DNA of 64,000 nucleotides from Atopsyche davidsoni (taxonomy: Eukaryota > Arthropoda > Insecta > Trichoptera > Hydrobiosidae): contig JAILWY010000025.1 in the NCBI GenBank assembly GCA_022113835.1, positions 1,178,001 through 1,242,000 of the forward strand, in the 5' to 3' direction. A program made the position numbers and the translations under genes. The notes under the pieces are model-generated. The model was given only the letters and a program-made list of their open reading frames with translations. It made no database searches and had not been told where the DNA came from. Every line of letters begins with the position of its first letter. Positions within the stretch are counted from its first letter, which is position 1. This document shows, piece by piece, positions 41,103-50,840 of this stretch.

Positions 41103-41250
41103 ACTCAGTTTCTCGAAGAATTATGAAATAATCGTTCGTATATCTTCGTTGACAGAATGCAAAGACATAATTAAATACTTTGATTATTATATGTACTAAA
41201 TATTTTGATAAGACGAAAATTCACAGGGTGGTTATCAGTTATATATTTAA
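41103..41250 (-). promoter_or_regulatory. Promoter and noncoding first exon of gene A
   Basis: The block is shared with B, C and D. On the minus strand it holds CTTATC (GATA-type, 41,207-41,212), a TATA-like ATATAATAAT (about 41,181-41,190), and CATTCTGTCAACGAAGATAT, where transcription probably starts. A 5'UTR exon of about 50 bases ends at 41,105 with donor CTGA|GTATGA. Intron 1 ends at TTTTTCAG before 41,028. Confidence 0.55.
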
Positions 41251-41279
41251 ATAAATATATATTTAAGATATTGTGTCTG

Positions 41280-41490
41280 CAGCTTGCTGCAGAAGGAGTA
41301 TCAGATCTAAACACTGTAGATTTGTAAGGAATGGGTTTATAATAATGCTATTGGGCAGCAGCAATACGCAGACTTTCTACACTACACTATTCTCCCCTTA
41401 AAAAACCATGAACATTGGTTCAACCTGAGTATATGCTCAGTGAAATGGTCGCCAACCTCCTCTGAGGAGAGGCACTTAACGAAGAAGAAG
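41280..41490 (-). repeat. Dispersed repeat family R, long inverted copy
   Basis: Reverse complement of the copy at 15,745-15,955, from CTGCAGCAAGCT through CTCCTCTGAGGAGAGGCACT. Confidence 0.7.
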
Positions 41491-41507
41491 ATATTTATAT
41501 ATATATA

Positions 41508-41641
41508 CATCATCGGGTGCTCTCTTCAGTGGAGGTTGTCGACCATCTCACTGAGCATAAATTTATGCTGAATGGTTCATTAATAAGCTGTTCATGGTTT
41601 TCTAAGGGGAATAAAGTGTAATGGGTTCTAGGGACTTTCTA

Positions 41642-41642
<1 letters not shown>
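41508..41642 (+). repeat. Dispersed repeat family R, second copy in opposite orientation
   Basis: GGTTGTCGACCATCTCACTG, AAGCTGTTCATGGTTTTCTA and the following GGGTTC words match the family. With the copy at 41,280 it forms an inverted pair 5' of gene A. A (TA)n run follows at 41,646-41,676. Confidence 0.65.
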
Positions 41643-41677
<35 letters not shown>

Positions 41678-41819
41678 CGTAGATAGTATAGCGTACATGG
41701 ATTTATTTATTTTCGTTATATTACTGACCAAGCAAGGAAATATCTCGGGACCATCAAACAGGAAAAGATAATTCGGAGGAATATATTGGATTTTTATTTG
41801 ATTTGCAAAAAACACTCCC

Positions 41820-42490
41820 GTATCATAAATATTTTATACCGGTAGCTTATTATAAGCAAAACACTTATGAGTACAATTTGGGTTCCTATAATTTATATGA
41901 TGACAATGTCTAGATGTATTATTGGATAAAACAACGAAAAATTTTTTCATTCCGAAGCCAAAACGTCTAGTATTCTGACACTGATTTTATTTTTTTCAGG
42001 GTCATTTCAGATCAAAATTTCAGAAAATAAGTAAAAAAAATAATGGTTTTGTTTCATATTCTCCTGTATATTCATTTATTAGATAAACTAAATTCGAGAG
42101 AAGTCAAAGTATTTCCTTTAATTTCTAGTCTTACAGTAGTCACGTAAATATATGCGTGTGTGTGTATATATAAATATAATGTTATAAAAGATAATAATCG
42201 ATGCATAAAATGTTTATTCAATGATTTGGTGACTTGATTATGCTCTTGCTGATTATGTTATTTATAGGATTTTATCTTATCGTCATTTACTTGAATTCAA
42301 AAGCAATATACCAGTTTATTACAGCGAATCCTTTAGTAATGATTAATAAAATGATTAATAAAATTAATATACTTAAAATATATTAAAATGGAAGCAACCT
42401 TAGTTCAGCCTTCCCTCTGGACACATCTTCCTGAAATTCTAGATGCATTTTAAATTGGCCCGGATGTCCTTTGGAAACCAAATCACCAAC
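41820..42490 (+). repeat. Duplicated upstream flank block (A version)
   Basis: Shares CGTCTAGTATTCTGACAC, TTATCTTATCGTCATTTACT and GTCCTTTGGAAACCAAATCA with flanks of the other copies (55,500-55,880 and 56,580-56,660; 61,490-61,810; 51,130-51,215 inverted). It shows that the unit of duplication reached well upstream of the genes. Confidence 0.6.
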
Positions 42491-42791
42491 TAGGCAACAC
42501 TTGGATATACTACTATGAAAAGAGGCTATATTTCTTTTTATTTTTCCATATAATTTTTCCACTTCGCACTCATATTAAACTTCGATTCAAAATATCTCTT
42601 GAGAATCAATATTTTTGTGATTGCGACGGAAAATACTGTGAACATAAAGACAAATGCCAGAGACGTTTTAAACAGTGGCTGCTTGTGCGACACCTTCTAG
42701 TGATTTAATTTAATACCACCTGTGGACATAATCGCTTTTTTTCGATATACGGAAAAATATTATTTTTTGTCTCCCATGATCTTATAAAGCC

Positions 42792-43004
42792 CTATAAGTT
42801 CTTAATCAGGTTTATAATTTTGGTGTAGAGTTCTTGGTTGTGAAGCTGCTTAAAGGTTTTCTTGAGACTTTCCCTGCTACTCATCGGTATTTGAGTACAC
42901 AATTCCGAGGTGCACCATGCATATAAAGATAAAAATATATACACGATTGTAAAGGTAAAAGTAATGAATTTAATCATGGAAACTCCACAAACAATAAAAC
43001 ACAT
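42792..43004 (-). CDS. Possible small secreted peptide (unknown)
   Basis: A 70-codon frame on the minus strand. The second ATG (42,977) gives a good signal peptide, MIKFITFTFTIVYIFLSLYA, with likely cleavage near WC|TS. A mature tail of about 39 residues then has one early cysteine (SELCTQIPMSS), a charged part (RESLKKTFKQLHNQ) and a Leu/Ile/Lys-rich end (INLIKNL). With the first ATG (43,004) the leader is longer (MCFIVCGVS...). GTGGAG|TTTCC just before the second ATG could be a splice acceptor. No second copy was seen near B, C or D. The peptide is not recognised; it may be a real short gene or a chance open frame in AT-rich DNA. Confidence 0.3.
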   Translation of the reverse strand: MCFIVCGVSMIKFITFTFTIVYIFLSLYAWCTSELCTQIPMSSRESLKKTFKQLHNQELYTKIINLIKNL

Positions 43005-43675
43005 AAATTACAGTTTTTGGTGATCGTTGGCACAAGCCCCGGAGGTTGTTTTGATATTTTATTTGGACTTTTAATCTTCCATTTCCACGTCCAGATGAAA
43101 AGATGGCGGCGTCTTTAGTGTGGCAGCACCGGAAATTACATAACATGCCTGTGGCAGGTCTGGCAACACTCAAAGAAAGCCTACTTTCTGGGGTGGACTC
43201 TCGTATGTCGACTTGGCCTATGATATTATTGGTGCAAAAAATAAAAGAATAAAAAAAAGGAAATTTGTGAATATTCATAATTACACATTTTTTGCCCGTA
43301 TACGTGCAAAAATACGCAAAGATACGTATATTGTATCATTCTAAAAAAATATAATATTATATATTTCAATTAATCGTTATAATATTTCAAGTACTCATGA
43401 GTATAAAACTACATACACAAAAAAATATTTTTTTAAAGTTATCGCAGATAACGATTGAGTTGAATTTAAAACGTTAAGATAAGATTAAATTAGAGTGTTT
43501 TGCTCAATTGGTAGCAATAATTTATTTTTTAAAATACTATTAATATTTTTCAGTTATTAAATAATATACATTTTATACATAAACGATCTCCTAATCTAGT
43601 GATAGGGATTTTTTGGATAGATAATGTTGAAAATTGGCAAAATAAAAAAATATGTATTTATATATATATTTTTTT

Positions 43676-43790
43676 TTATATTTTATTGGTGACCGGTTTA
43701 GCCAACCCTTATATTATCAAACCAACTCGTTTTATTTTGTCAACATAAGTTTGCCAAACAGGTCACCAATAAAATCAAATATGTGGAAAT
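43676..43790. repeat. Small fold-back repeat (GGTGACCGGTT family)
   Basis: TTTTATTGGTGACCGGTTTA at the left is inverted as AACAGGTCACCAATAAAAT at the right, with a spacer of about 70 bases. The same fold-back lies at 62,530-62,640, and single arms occur at 48,255, 54,831 and 57,292. Confidence 0.75.
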
Positions 43791-43945
43791 ATTACAAAAA
43801 GTTTATTTTTTAAATAATTTAAATGGTATTAACACTTTACTTTCCATAAAAATATTTTGAATGATTAATTTTTTTTATATTATACATTATTTTCTGCAGA
43901 CTAGGAATATATCAAAACCATTTAACAGTCTTTTACAGTAATTCA

Positions 43946-44046
43946 ATATAACAGGTTATTCAATTTAATGATACACGCTTTTTTTATTTCTAAGATATGA
44001 CACTTTTTATTGGCATAAAAAACCATATATAATATAATACAGAATT

Positions 44047-44048
<2 letters not shown>
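43946..44048 (-). pseudogene. Stray 3'UTR of another gene-cluster copy
   Basis: The sequence matches the 3' end of gene D (57,900-57,990): AACAGGTTATT, TCTAAGATATGACACTTTTT, GGCATAAAAAACCATATAT. It includes AATAAA on the minus strand (44,006-44,011). The coding part that should follow at higher coordinates is missing, replaced by (TA)n and a mariner. This is a relic of a fifth copy. Confidence 0.65.

Positions 44049-44100
<52 letters not shown>
44049..44100. repeat. (TA)n microsatellite
   Basis: Pure TA for about 52 bases, ending at the mariner insertion. Confidence 0.95.
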
Positions 44101-44103
<3 letters not shown>

Positions 44104-45021
44104 GTTGTTTTTTATAGAGGTATAGAACTTTAAGTTGGCAACACTGTTTTAACTGGCGGCCATTTTGTCAGCTGTTATAGGATTTATGTTTAGTTTGGTT
44201 TGGCATTTTAACATGAATAGACTGACGCCTGAATTGATTTGGTGAATGGGCCTAAAACAAGATTGCCGTTGATCCCGATTTTCATAAGCGAATTTTGTTC
44301 AGCGATGAAGCTCACTTTTGGTTGAATGGATACGTCAATAAACAAAACTGCCGTATTTGGAGTGATGATAATCCTCAAGTGTATGTTGAGACGCCGTTAC
44401 ATCCAGAAAAACTGACTGTTTGGTGTGCTTTATGGGCTGGTGGAATCATTGGTCCGTACTTCTTTAAAGACGATGCTGGTCAGGCCGTTACAGTCAATGG
44501 TGACCGCTATAGAGCCATGATTACTGACTTTTTCGTTCATCAATTGAACAATCATGATGTGCAGGAGCTGTGGTTTCAACAAGACGGCGCAACATGTCAC
44601 ACAGCTCGTGCCACAATTGCTTTATTGAAGGAAACGTTTGGTAACTGCATAGTTTCACGTTTCGGACCCGTTAATTGGTCTCCAAGATCGTGCGATTTAA
44701 CGCCGCTAGACTATTTTCTGTGAGAATATGTGAAGTCACTAGTCTACGCCAATAAGCCCAAAACGATTGACTACTTGGAGGACAACATTCGCCGCGTTAT
44801 TGCCGATATACAGCCACAAATGTTGGAAAAAGTCATCGAGAATTGGACCTCCAGACTAGACTACGTCCGAGCCAGCCGTGGCGATCATATGCCAGAAATC
44901 ATATTTAAATTATAATGCCAAAAAATTATCTTTCGAATATAGTTAATTTCATGTCAATTTAAAAAAATTATCTTTGTTTTATTTCATTTTAAAGTTCTAT
45001 ACCTCTATAAAAAACACCCTA
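44101..45021 (+). mobile_element. Tc1/mariner-superfamily element (DD41D spacing), deleted, 921 bp
   Basis: The left end CAGGTTGTTTTTTATAGAGG and right end (reverse complement TAGGGTGTTTTTTATAGAGG) form inverted repeats of over 30 bases, each beside TA (44,099-44,100 and 45,022-45,023). The transposase begins MNRLTPE at 44,213 and then jumps into the catalytic domain, so the DNA-binding region is deleted. The rest is described under the transposase remnant. Confidence 0.9.
44213..44915 (+). pseudogene. DD41D transposase remnant
   Basis: After the start MNRLTPE an internal deletion removes the helix-turn-helix part. A stop (TAA) follows EWA at about 44,250, then the frame reads KRILFSDEAHFWLNG (first catalytic Asp), LTVWCALWAGGIIGPYFF, FQQDGATCHTARATIALL (second Asp) and SPRSCDLTPLDYFL (third Asp). 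There are 41 residues between the second and third Asp, giving DD41D rather than mariner's D34D or Tc1's D34E. A second stop (TGA for Trp) follows DYFL, and the frame continues EYVKSLVYANKPKTIDYLED to the end at 44,915. With two stops and no DNA-binding domain it is inactive. Confidence 0.85.
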
Positions 45022-45026
45022 TATTA

Positions 45027-45350
45027 CTAGAAATGTTGCCCGTCATAGAACGACGTTTTCGGAGGCATTATGAGTTATTAATGATGTGATTAATAATTTC
45101 TAACGCAATTTCGATAAAAAAAATAACACTGGTACTTGTGTCAAGCTGACATAAACTGAAAATTTTTACGAAGTATCAAAATTTGTTTTTTTGTAAAAGT
45201 TCTAAATTTGAAATTCTCGCGGTGAACAACAAAATCCAATAATTCGTACATAGTGAAACTCGCTAAAGCATCTTTTATAGTTGTATTAAATTAGTTTATC
45301 AATGAAAATATTATCCTATCGTCTCGAAATTCGGCACTTACTGAAACTAA
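45027..45350 (-). mobile_element. Helitron 3' end joined to 5' region (short non-autonomous copy)
   Basis: On the minus strand the element ends ACATTTCTAG|T at 45,027, preceded by the hairpin CGTCGTTCTATGACG. These are the Helitron 3' hallmarks and match the Helitron end at 50,847. Bases 45,100-45,350 are the reverse complement of 49,140-49,380 in that Helitron. The copy stops abruptly at GTGCCGAATTTCGAG, where a plus-oriented helicase fragment begins nearby. Confidence 0.75.
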
Positions 45351-45389
45351 ACTAAAAACTTACTGAACTTACATGCAAAAAATCTTTTA

Positions 45390-46010
45390 AGATACTGTTA
45401 ACTGCTGATCAAAAAATAGTTTTAGAAAAAGTTATGCAACACGTAGCAAACGAAAGCGGTGGAATTATTTTCCTTGACGCACCTGGAGGCACTGGAAAAA
45501 CATTCATGCTCAATTTGATACTCGCTGAAATTCGATCGAATAATGAAATTGCACTAGCTGTTACTCGATGGCGGGCGTACAGCGCATTCAGCTCTTAAGC
45601 TTCCATTAAATGTTAACCATACCGAAACACCAACATGTAACATCACACTGCAGTTTTAAAAACAAGCTCACTTATTGTATGGGATGAATGCACTATGGCA
45701 AACAAGAAATCGCTTCAAGCTCTTGACCGTACTCTGAAAGATTTCAGAGAAAAAACCGATCAATGGGTGGAGCTCTATTGCTTCTTGCTGGTGATTTTCG
45801 ACAAATTTGCCAGTGATTCCAAGATCAACACCAGCCGATGAACTACTTAAATGCATGTTCGCAAAGCATCATATCTGTGGAGACATGTAGAGAAACGCAC
45901 ATTGTCGACAAATATGCGTGTGCATTTACTTCAAGATGCTGCTGCGCAGATATTCGCCAGACAGCTTTTGGATATGGGCGATGGAAAACTTCCGATCGAT
46001 TGAAAACTAC
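45390..46010 (+). pseudogene. Helitron PIF1-like helicase remnant
   Basis: PIF1/Helitron helicase motifs appear in order with frameshifts: LTADQKIVLEKVM, Walker A in FLDAPGGTGKTFMLNLILAE (about 45,465-45,525), AHSALKLPL-like words in another frame, Walker B LIVWDECTMANKKS (about 45,673-45,715), then MGGALLLLAGDFRQ (about 45,764-45,806). It ends in frame-shifted NMRVHLLQDAAAQIFARQLL-type sequence. The stops and shifts make it dead. It lies next to the opposite-strand Helitron end at 45,027, so it comes from a rearranged insertion. Confidence 0.85.
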
Positions 46011-46127
46011 ACGTGAAATATCTTTTCCGCCAAACTTTTGCCAAATGCAATCATCAATTCAAAATGTGGTGCAGAAAGTTTTTCCCGATACAAATGTTTA
46101 TATAAATTACATTTAATTATTTATAAC

Positions 46128-46129
<2 letters not shown>

Positions 46130-46217
<88 letters not shown>
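46130..46217. repeat. (TA)n microsatellite at the arm boundary
   Basis: About 88 bases of TA just outside the promoter of copy C. Confidence 0.95.
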
Positions 46218-46234
46218 GAAACATAATTATTAAC

Positions 46235-46357
46235 CACCCTGTAAATTCAAGTCTTATCAAAATATTCAGTATATAATAAAAGTAATCAATACTATCTCTT
46301 CATTCTGTCAGCGAAGATGTACGAACGTTTATTTAATAATATGACTAGATACTAAGT
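46235..46357 (+). promoter_or_regulatory. Promoter and noncoding first exon of copy C
   Basis: CTTATC (46,253-46,258), TATA-like TATATAATA (about 46,269-46,277), then CATTCTGTCAGCGAAGATGT as likely start. The 5'UTR exon ends at 46,355 with donor ACTAA|GTATTA. Promoter and donor remain in place although the signal peptide is lost downstream. Confidence 0.5.
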
Positions 46358-46432
46358 ATTAGTTAATTTTAAGTTTTTAATTTTTTTTGTATTTAAAATA
46401 TATTATTTAGTAGCTGTGCTTGCCTTTTTCAG

Positions 46433-47981
46433 GAGCCAATATGAAGACTACCTGGAGCTCTCGCCGGGCCGGAAGTACTCCTCCTCCCTGCTGGGATTCA
46501 TGGACGTGCGTGGCCGGATACTCGTTGATTCTCATGATAACATATACTACATAAGAAGGATGGATTCCAAAAATAAACTTTTCTTCTACGAGAAAAAAAG
46601 CGTGTCACACAGGGAAATTACAGGTAATTAATAAATTCAATTTATACATTTTAATGTTTCTTTTAATCTTGAAGCTTCCTTGCAGTTTGTTGGAATGTGC
46701 ATGGATAATTTTTTAGTATAAAACATTTCATACAGTTTATATGTTGTGGAAGTTGTATTAGAGATGCATAAAAACGCTGTTTGGTTATTATACGCATAAC
46801 AAACCCAATGTTGTCTATCTGATATATTTCCTTCCTATATTTTATAAATATTAAAAAAAAAATTTGTTGAAGATATCTTATCCGAAAACTATGACCTGAT
46901 GGAGCTTCTATCTAATAATCTTCTTATAATGGATGCAAAAGGATTCCAGTTATTTATTGACAATAAGATTACCTTATCCATACCATCGGTAAGAAATAAT
47001 ATATATATACAAATGTATAAATATATAACGAGATATATCAATAAGAGATGTTGTTAAATAAATATTTCCGTTGTATTACGTAGGTCTTCCATTTTGATGC
47101 AATGGCAAAAAGTTCAACCGGATCGATATTTGCTACGTCTCGCGGGAGTCTATATCATGTGGACGAAAGTGAATTAAAGCAAGTTAATGGACCACCAGGC
47201 ATTGAAAAATTCACATTTGACTTCACCTTCATCTACTACTATAACTCTATAGACAACGAGTACTGCGTTTATAGGTCATTAACAAAACAAATTGAAAAAA
47301 TAGAAGGTATGAATACAGAAATGCTTTAATCTTGCTAAGTATCCGGGGTGGATTAACAAGAAAATTAGCAGAGTCAAACGCAATTGTCTCTCGTTGATAT
47401 AACCTGCTGTATTTTAGTTTGCGGTCTTGTGTACTCAATGAGTGGTGTTATTAGTCAGTTGACAATTATATTCCTCAATTTATTACATTACAAAAATCAG
47501 AACTGATCCGTTGTTTTTGAATTAAGCTTATCATGTTTATCATTAAGTTTTATTATTATGTTTTAATATTATGTTTCTCTCTCATTAGGTGTCCATGTCT
47601 TGATTTAATTCTTATTTAAAATAAGGAATATCATGATTATATAAAATATGTTCCGTTGCGGTTTCAAAATGTATTGATAAATTAATGTGAATTCCAAGGC
47701 TGGAGGTTTCAATGACTGAAATGATTTCAGGAATTGACGGTTGTAGACCTATTGTAATGACTCAGGATCCAATATATAAAACGATTTACGTTCTTACTTC
47801 GGAGAATCTGTATGCCATCGAACCCCCATGCAATACTGCCCGTGTTGTCCCAGGATACACTGGAGCAACGGCTATGGGCGTGGACACCGAAGGTTCTTTG
47901 TACTTGTGCAACAATTTACACATGCAGAAGCTAGTACATCTTAAGTTGACGGATGCAGATTACGATATAGGTTTATGTTAA
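46433..47981 (+). pseudogene. Propeller-like gene copy C, signal peptide deleted
   Basis: Exons 46,433-46,623, 46,873-46,988, 47,084-47,306 and 47,731-47,981 keep GT-AG splice sites and matching phases. A 46-base deletion relative to A and B, right after ATGAAG, removes the signal peptide and the first cysteine and throws the ATG (46,441) out of frame. The family frame (YLELSPGRKYSSSLLGF) stays open but has no ATG before GFMDVRGRIL. The 3' end also differs: after NNLHMQKLV the usual ending is replaced by HLKLTDADYDIGLC, because a rearrangement at about 47,937 removed the normal stop and polyA signal. The unspliced upstream frame is hydrophobic (FKIYYLVAVLAFF) but lacks ATG. It is either a pseudogene or a gene using a non-standard start. 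Confidence 0.7.
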
Positions 47982-48657
47982 TGCTAACTTAACTGAGTGT
48001 AGTTATAATTAATGCTAAAATTTAATAAACTCAAAGTGAAGGCAAAGTACAAAGGTACTTTTATCATTATAACCTTGTTTACATTTTTAAATTATTCACC
48101 AAACTTATAAAATCCCCACATCTTGAGCTGAGTTACCACGTTACGGTAAAGGCTTTGTGGGACATCTTTGCTGTAATGATAATGTTTAAAAATTAAAACT
48201 TCATAAAAAAACTGAATCAAATATTTTCATTAAAGGAGATATATATGAATTCTCACTCAGTTTGTGAAACCGGTCACCAATCAAAAAATGACATGCGGAA
48301 AAATCACTCAAGTATTTTATTATATTTAAATACTCACACTTACATCCGTTCATATGATCTACACAGTTAGATATGCTATGAGCAACAGCCAATTATACCA
48401 AGGAAAAAGGTAACTCATAAATATTTTTAATACTTTAAATCAAATTTGAAAATTTATCCACGTGTTTGGCAAATATTTAAAAGCTGAAGATGTCCACTGT
48501 GAAGCGCAGAAGACAGAGGCCTGATCTCATGGGTGGAATGAATATATATGTTTTAAACCTTTTTATTTAAAATGTCTGTGTTCAAGACATTTATCAGGCT
48601 TTTAAATATATGACAAAATGAGCCTTTGGCATTCAAATATCAAAGAATACAACAAAT

Positions 48658-48982
48658 TTACTAATATGATTAGGCACATTAGTTCACATATACTCGTAGA
48701 AGATGATTTGAAGAAACTCTCAGAAAAATATCATCGTGATTTGTGTGGGATTTGAACCCACATCCCCTGGCTTACATGGCCGGTGTACGAACCTTTGTAC
48801 TAACGAATCACTTCCATTTATCGATAATTTTTAACAATCATACTCTACATATGAACCAATATTTAGTGATTTGCAAGCAGTGGACTTTATGAACAAAGTA
48901 ACAAGTGAAGCGATTTTAGTCCCATGTGGACATTATTTTTAAAATCTATTGATTTAGCCAAGACACGCACCTCGTATTCATA
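48658..48982 (-). mobile_element. SINE-like head and 5' extension (part of the insertion)
   Basis: On the minus strand: extension starting GCGTGTCTTGGCTAAATCAA, A box TAGTACAAAGG (48,792-48,802), B box GGTTCAAATCC (48,748-48,758), then the body to CATATTAGTAA. Of all copies the A and B boxes are best preserved here, with about 33 bases between them, as in tRNA-derived promoters. Confidence 0.7.
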
Positions 48983-49445
48983 TCTATCTAATATATATAA
49001 TAGCCATTGTGTGTTTGTATTGTTTGTATGTTTGTATATTTGTATGTGTGTATGTTTCGATTTTTGGTTTTCTATAGAATATCTTAAAAGATACAACGCT
49101 GATTTTTTGCACATAAGTTAAGTAAATTTTTCCGCAGCTATGTGCCGAATTTCAAGACGATAGGATAATATTTTCATTCATAAACTATAAAATATGCTTT
49201 AGCGAGTTTCAATATGTACGAATTATATAATTCTGTTTTTCGCCGCGAGATGTTGTTCACCGCGAGATTTTCAAATTTAGAACTTTTACAAAAAAATACA
49301 TTTCCAGTTTGTCAGTTTGACACAAGTGCCATCTCTATTTTTTTTATCGAAATTGCATTAGAAATGATGAACCACCTCATTAAGGCAGTTGCTCCCAGCC
49401 ATTTAATTGCCTCTGGTGTCCAACCGGACACCACAGTCAGTGCAT

Positions 49446-50035
49446 TACCTGGCGAAATCGTGTCATTTAATTAATTTAATTGTCACTTTATTTTTCTATA
49501 TCGAAATGATTAAGATAATTATTTTTTTTCCGATTGAATTGTAGGAATTTGGAGATTCATCTGGCCCATTTTACAAGAGTCCTAAACATTTAAAAGTTTT
49601 TTTTTAAATTGAAATTAAAAGATTAAATATAAACCATGTGCGCCATATTATTTTAAAAAATGACACGATTGGGCTGTCTCTGGTGTCCGGTTGGCACACC
49701 AGAGGGCAGTCCATTACCTGGCGAAATCGTGTCATTTAATTAATTTAATTGTCACTTTATTTTGCTATATCGAAAGTTGATTTTTTACACAGTATTGAAA
49801 AAACTATAAATTATATTTATCTAATTTTTATTATTTAATTAACGTCCATTTTTAGGGTAAAATAAAATCTTAAATATGTTGAAAAATTGGTTAAAATGAC
49901 GACTTTTCAAAACCAAAAGACGCACATGGTTTATATTTAATCTTTTAATTCCAATTGAAAAAAAGACTTTTAAATGTTTAGGATTCTTGGAAAATGTACC
50001 AGACGAATCTCCAAATTCCTACATTTTAATCGGAA
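49446..50035. repeat. Fold-back and direct repeat core inside the Helitron
   Basis: ATTACCTGGCGAAATCGTGT occurs directly at about 49,444 and 49,714. TAGGAATTTGGAGATTC and following words (49,543-49,650) recur inverted at 49,920-50,030. A short palindrome around GTGTCCGGTTGGCACACC lies at 49,690-49,707. Related sequence sits at 24,975-25,515 and 63,000-63,310, so this core may be an independent MITE. Confidence 0.65.
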
Positions 50036-50351
50036 AAACACATATTTATCATATTAATAGTATATTTATAAGAAATAAAAATATATTGTGTTCAGAAGAA
50101 GGGATGTACCAAACTTTTTACATTTAAATCTTATTGATTGGTGCAGTCGATTTTTCGCAAAACGGACTAGAAAATGATAAAAAAAACTCGATTATGGGAC
50201 CTAGACCCTTAATAACTCAAAATAACACCGTCTACGCACAGAAAACGTAATTCAACAAGAATTTCACAATTGAACGTGATAAAGACTGCATCAAATAAAG
50301 AACAGTGCAGTGAAAAGTGATGTGTTGTTTGTGACACGAAATGTGACATAA

Positions 50352-50840
50352 ATGTCAAGCAATGAGTTGGAAGGAAAACGTGAGCAGCGTCTTCTTAAAA
50401 TTCGAGTACGCGCATCGACCTCAAGACAAAAAGAAACTGATGCACAGCGAACGCTGCGTTTGTCTTCGGATTAATTAGTGTGACCTGTCGATTCTGCAAT
50501 GCTTTACATTATCAAGCAGAAAACCCATCAGATGGAAAGTTCAACGATTACTGTCACAAAAGTAAAGTGAAACTACCAGCAAGGCCTATTTCCCCAGTAT
50601 ATTTAAAGGATATTTATAATGGAAATTTCAAGAGAAAAATAAGATCATACGATAACAGTATATCTTCTGCATCAATGGGAACTAAATTAACAGTGGGCCA
50701 CTCTGCTTCAAAGTTCAAGGCCAAGTATATCACAGAACTTCATCCAACTGATGGTAGCAATGAAAGCAATTATTCATCTTATTATGTTCAAACACCATTG
50801 CATCGTTCATCGAATGCGCGTCATTCTATGACGGGATACA
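50352..50840 (+). pseudogene. Helitron Rep/helicase protein N-terminal remnant
   Basis: The start ATG (50,352) reads MSSNELEGKREQRLLKIRVR and a repeated R-L-S motif (AQRTLRLSSD), then TAA at about 50,471. Further on the frame holds a zinc-knuckle-like CRFCNALHYQAENPSD, FNDYCHKSKVKLP, PVYLKDIYNGNFKRKIRSYD and SASMGTKLTV, typical of the Helitron-like N-terminal domain (family usually CCxKGKV; here YCHKSKV). The catalytic HUH part is absent: the sequence loses similarity and then meets the 3' terminus. Confidence 0.8.

Noticed and set aside
43103..43252. 49-codon frame on the plus strand starting MAASLVWQHRKL
   Set aside because: Good start context, but it lies opposite the upstream part of the minus-strand peptide candidate, ends in A-rich sequence and is unrecognised; evidence is too thin.
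27088..48802. tRNA genes at the A/B box sequences
   Set aside because: No complete cloverleaf forms, and the same words recur with a shared nontRNA body, so they are SINE-like heads.
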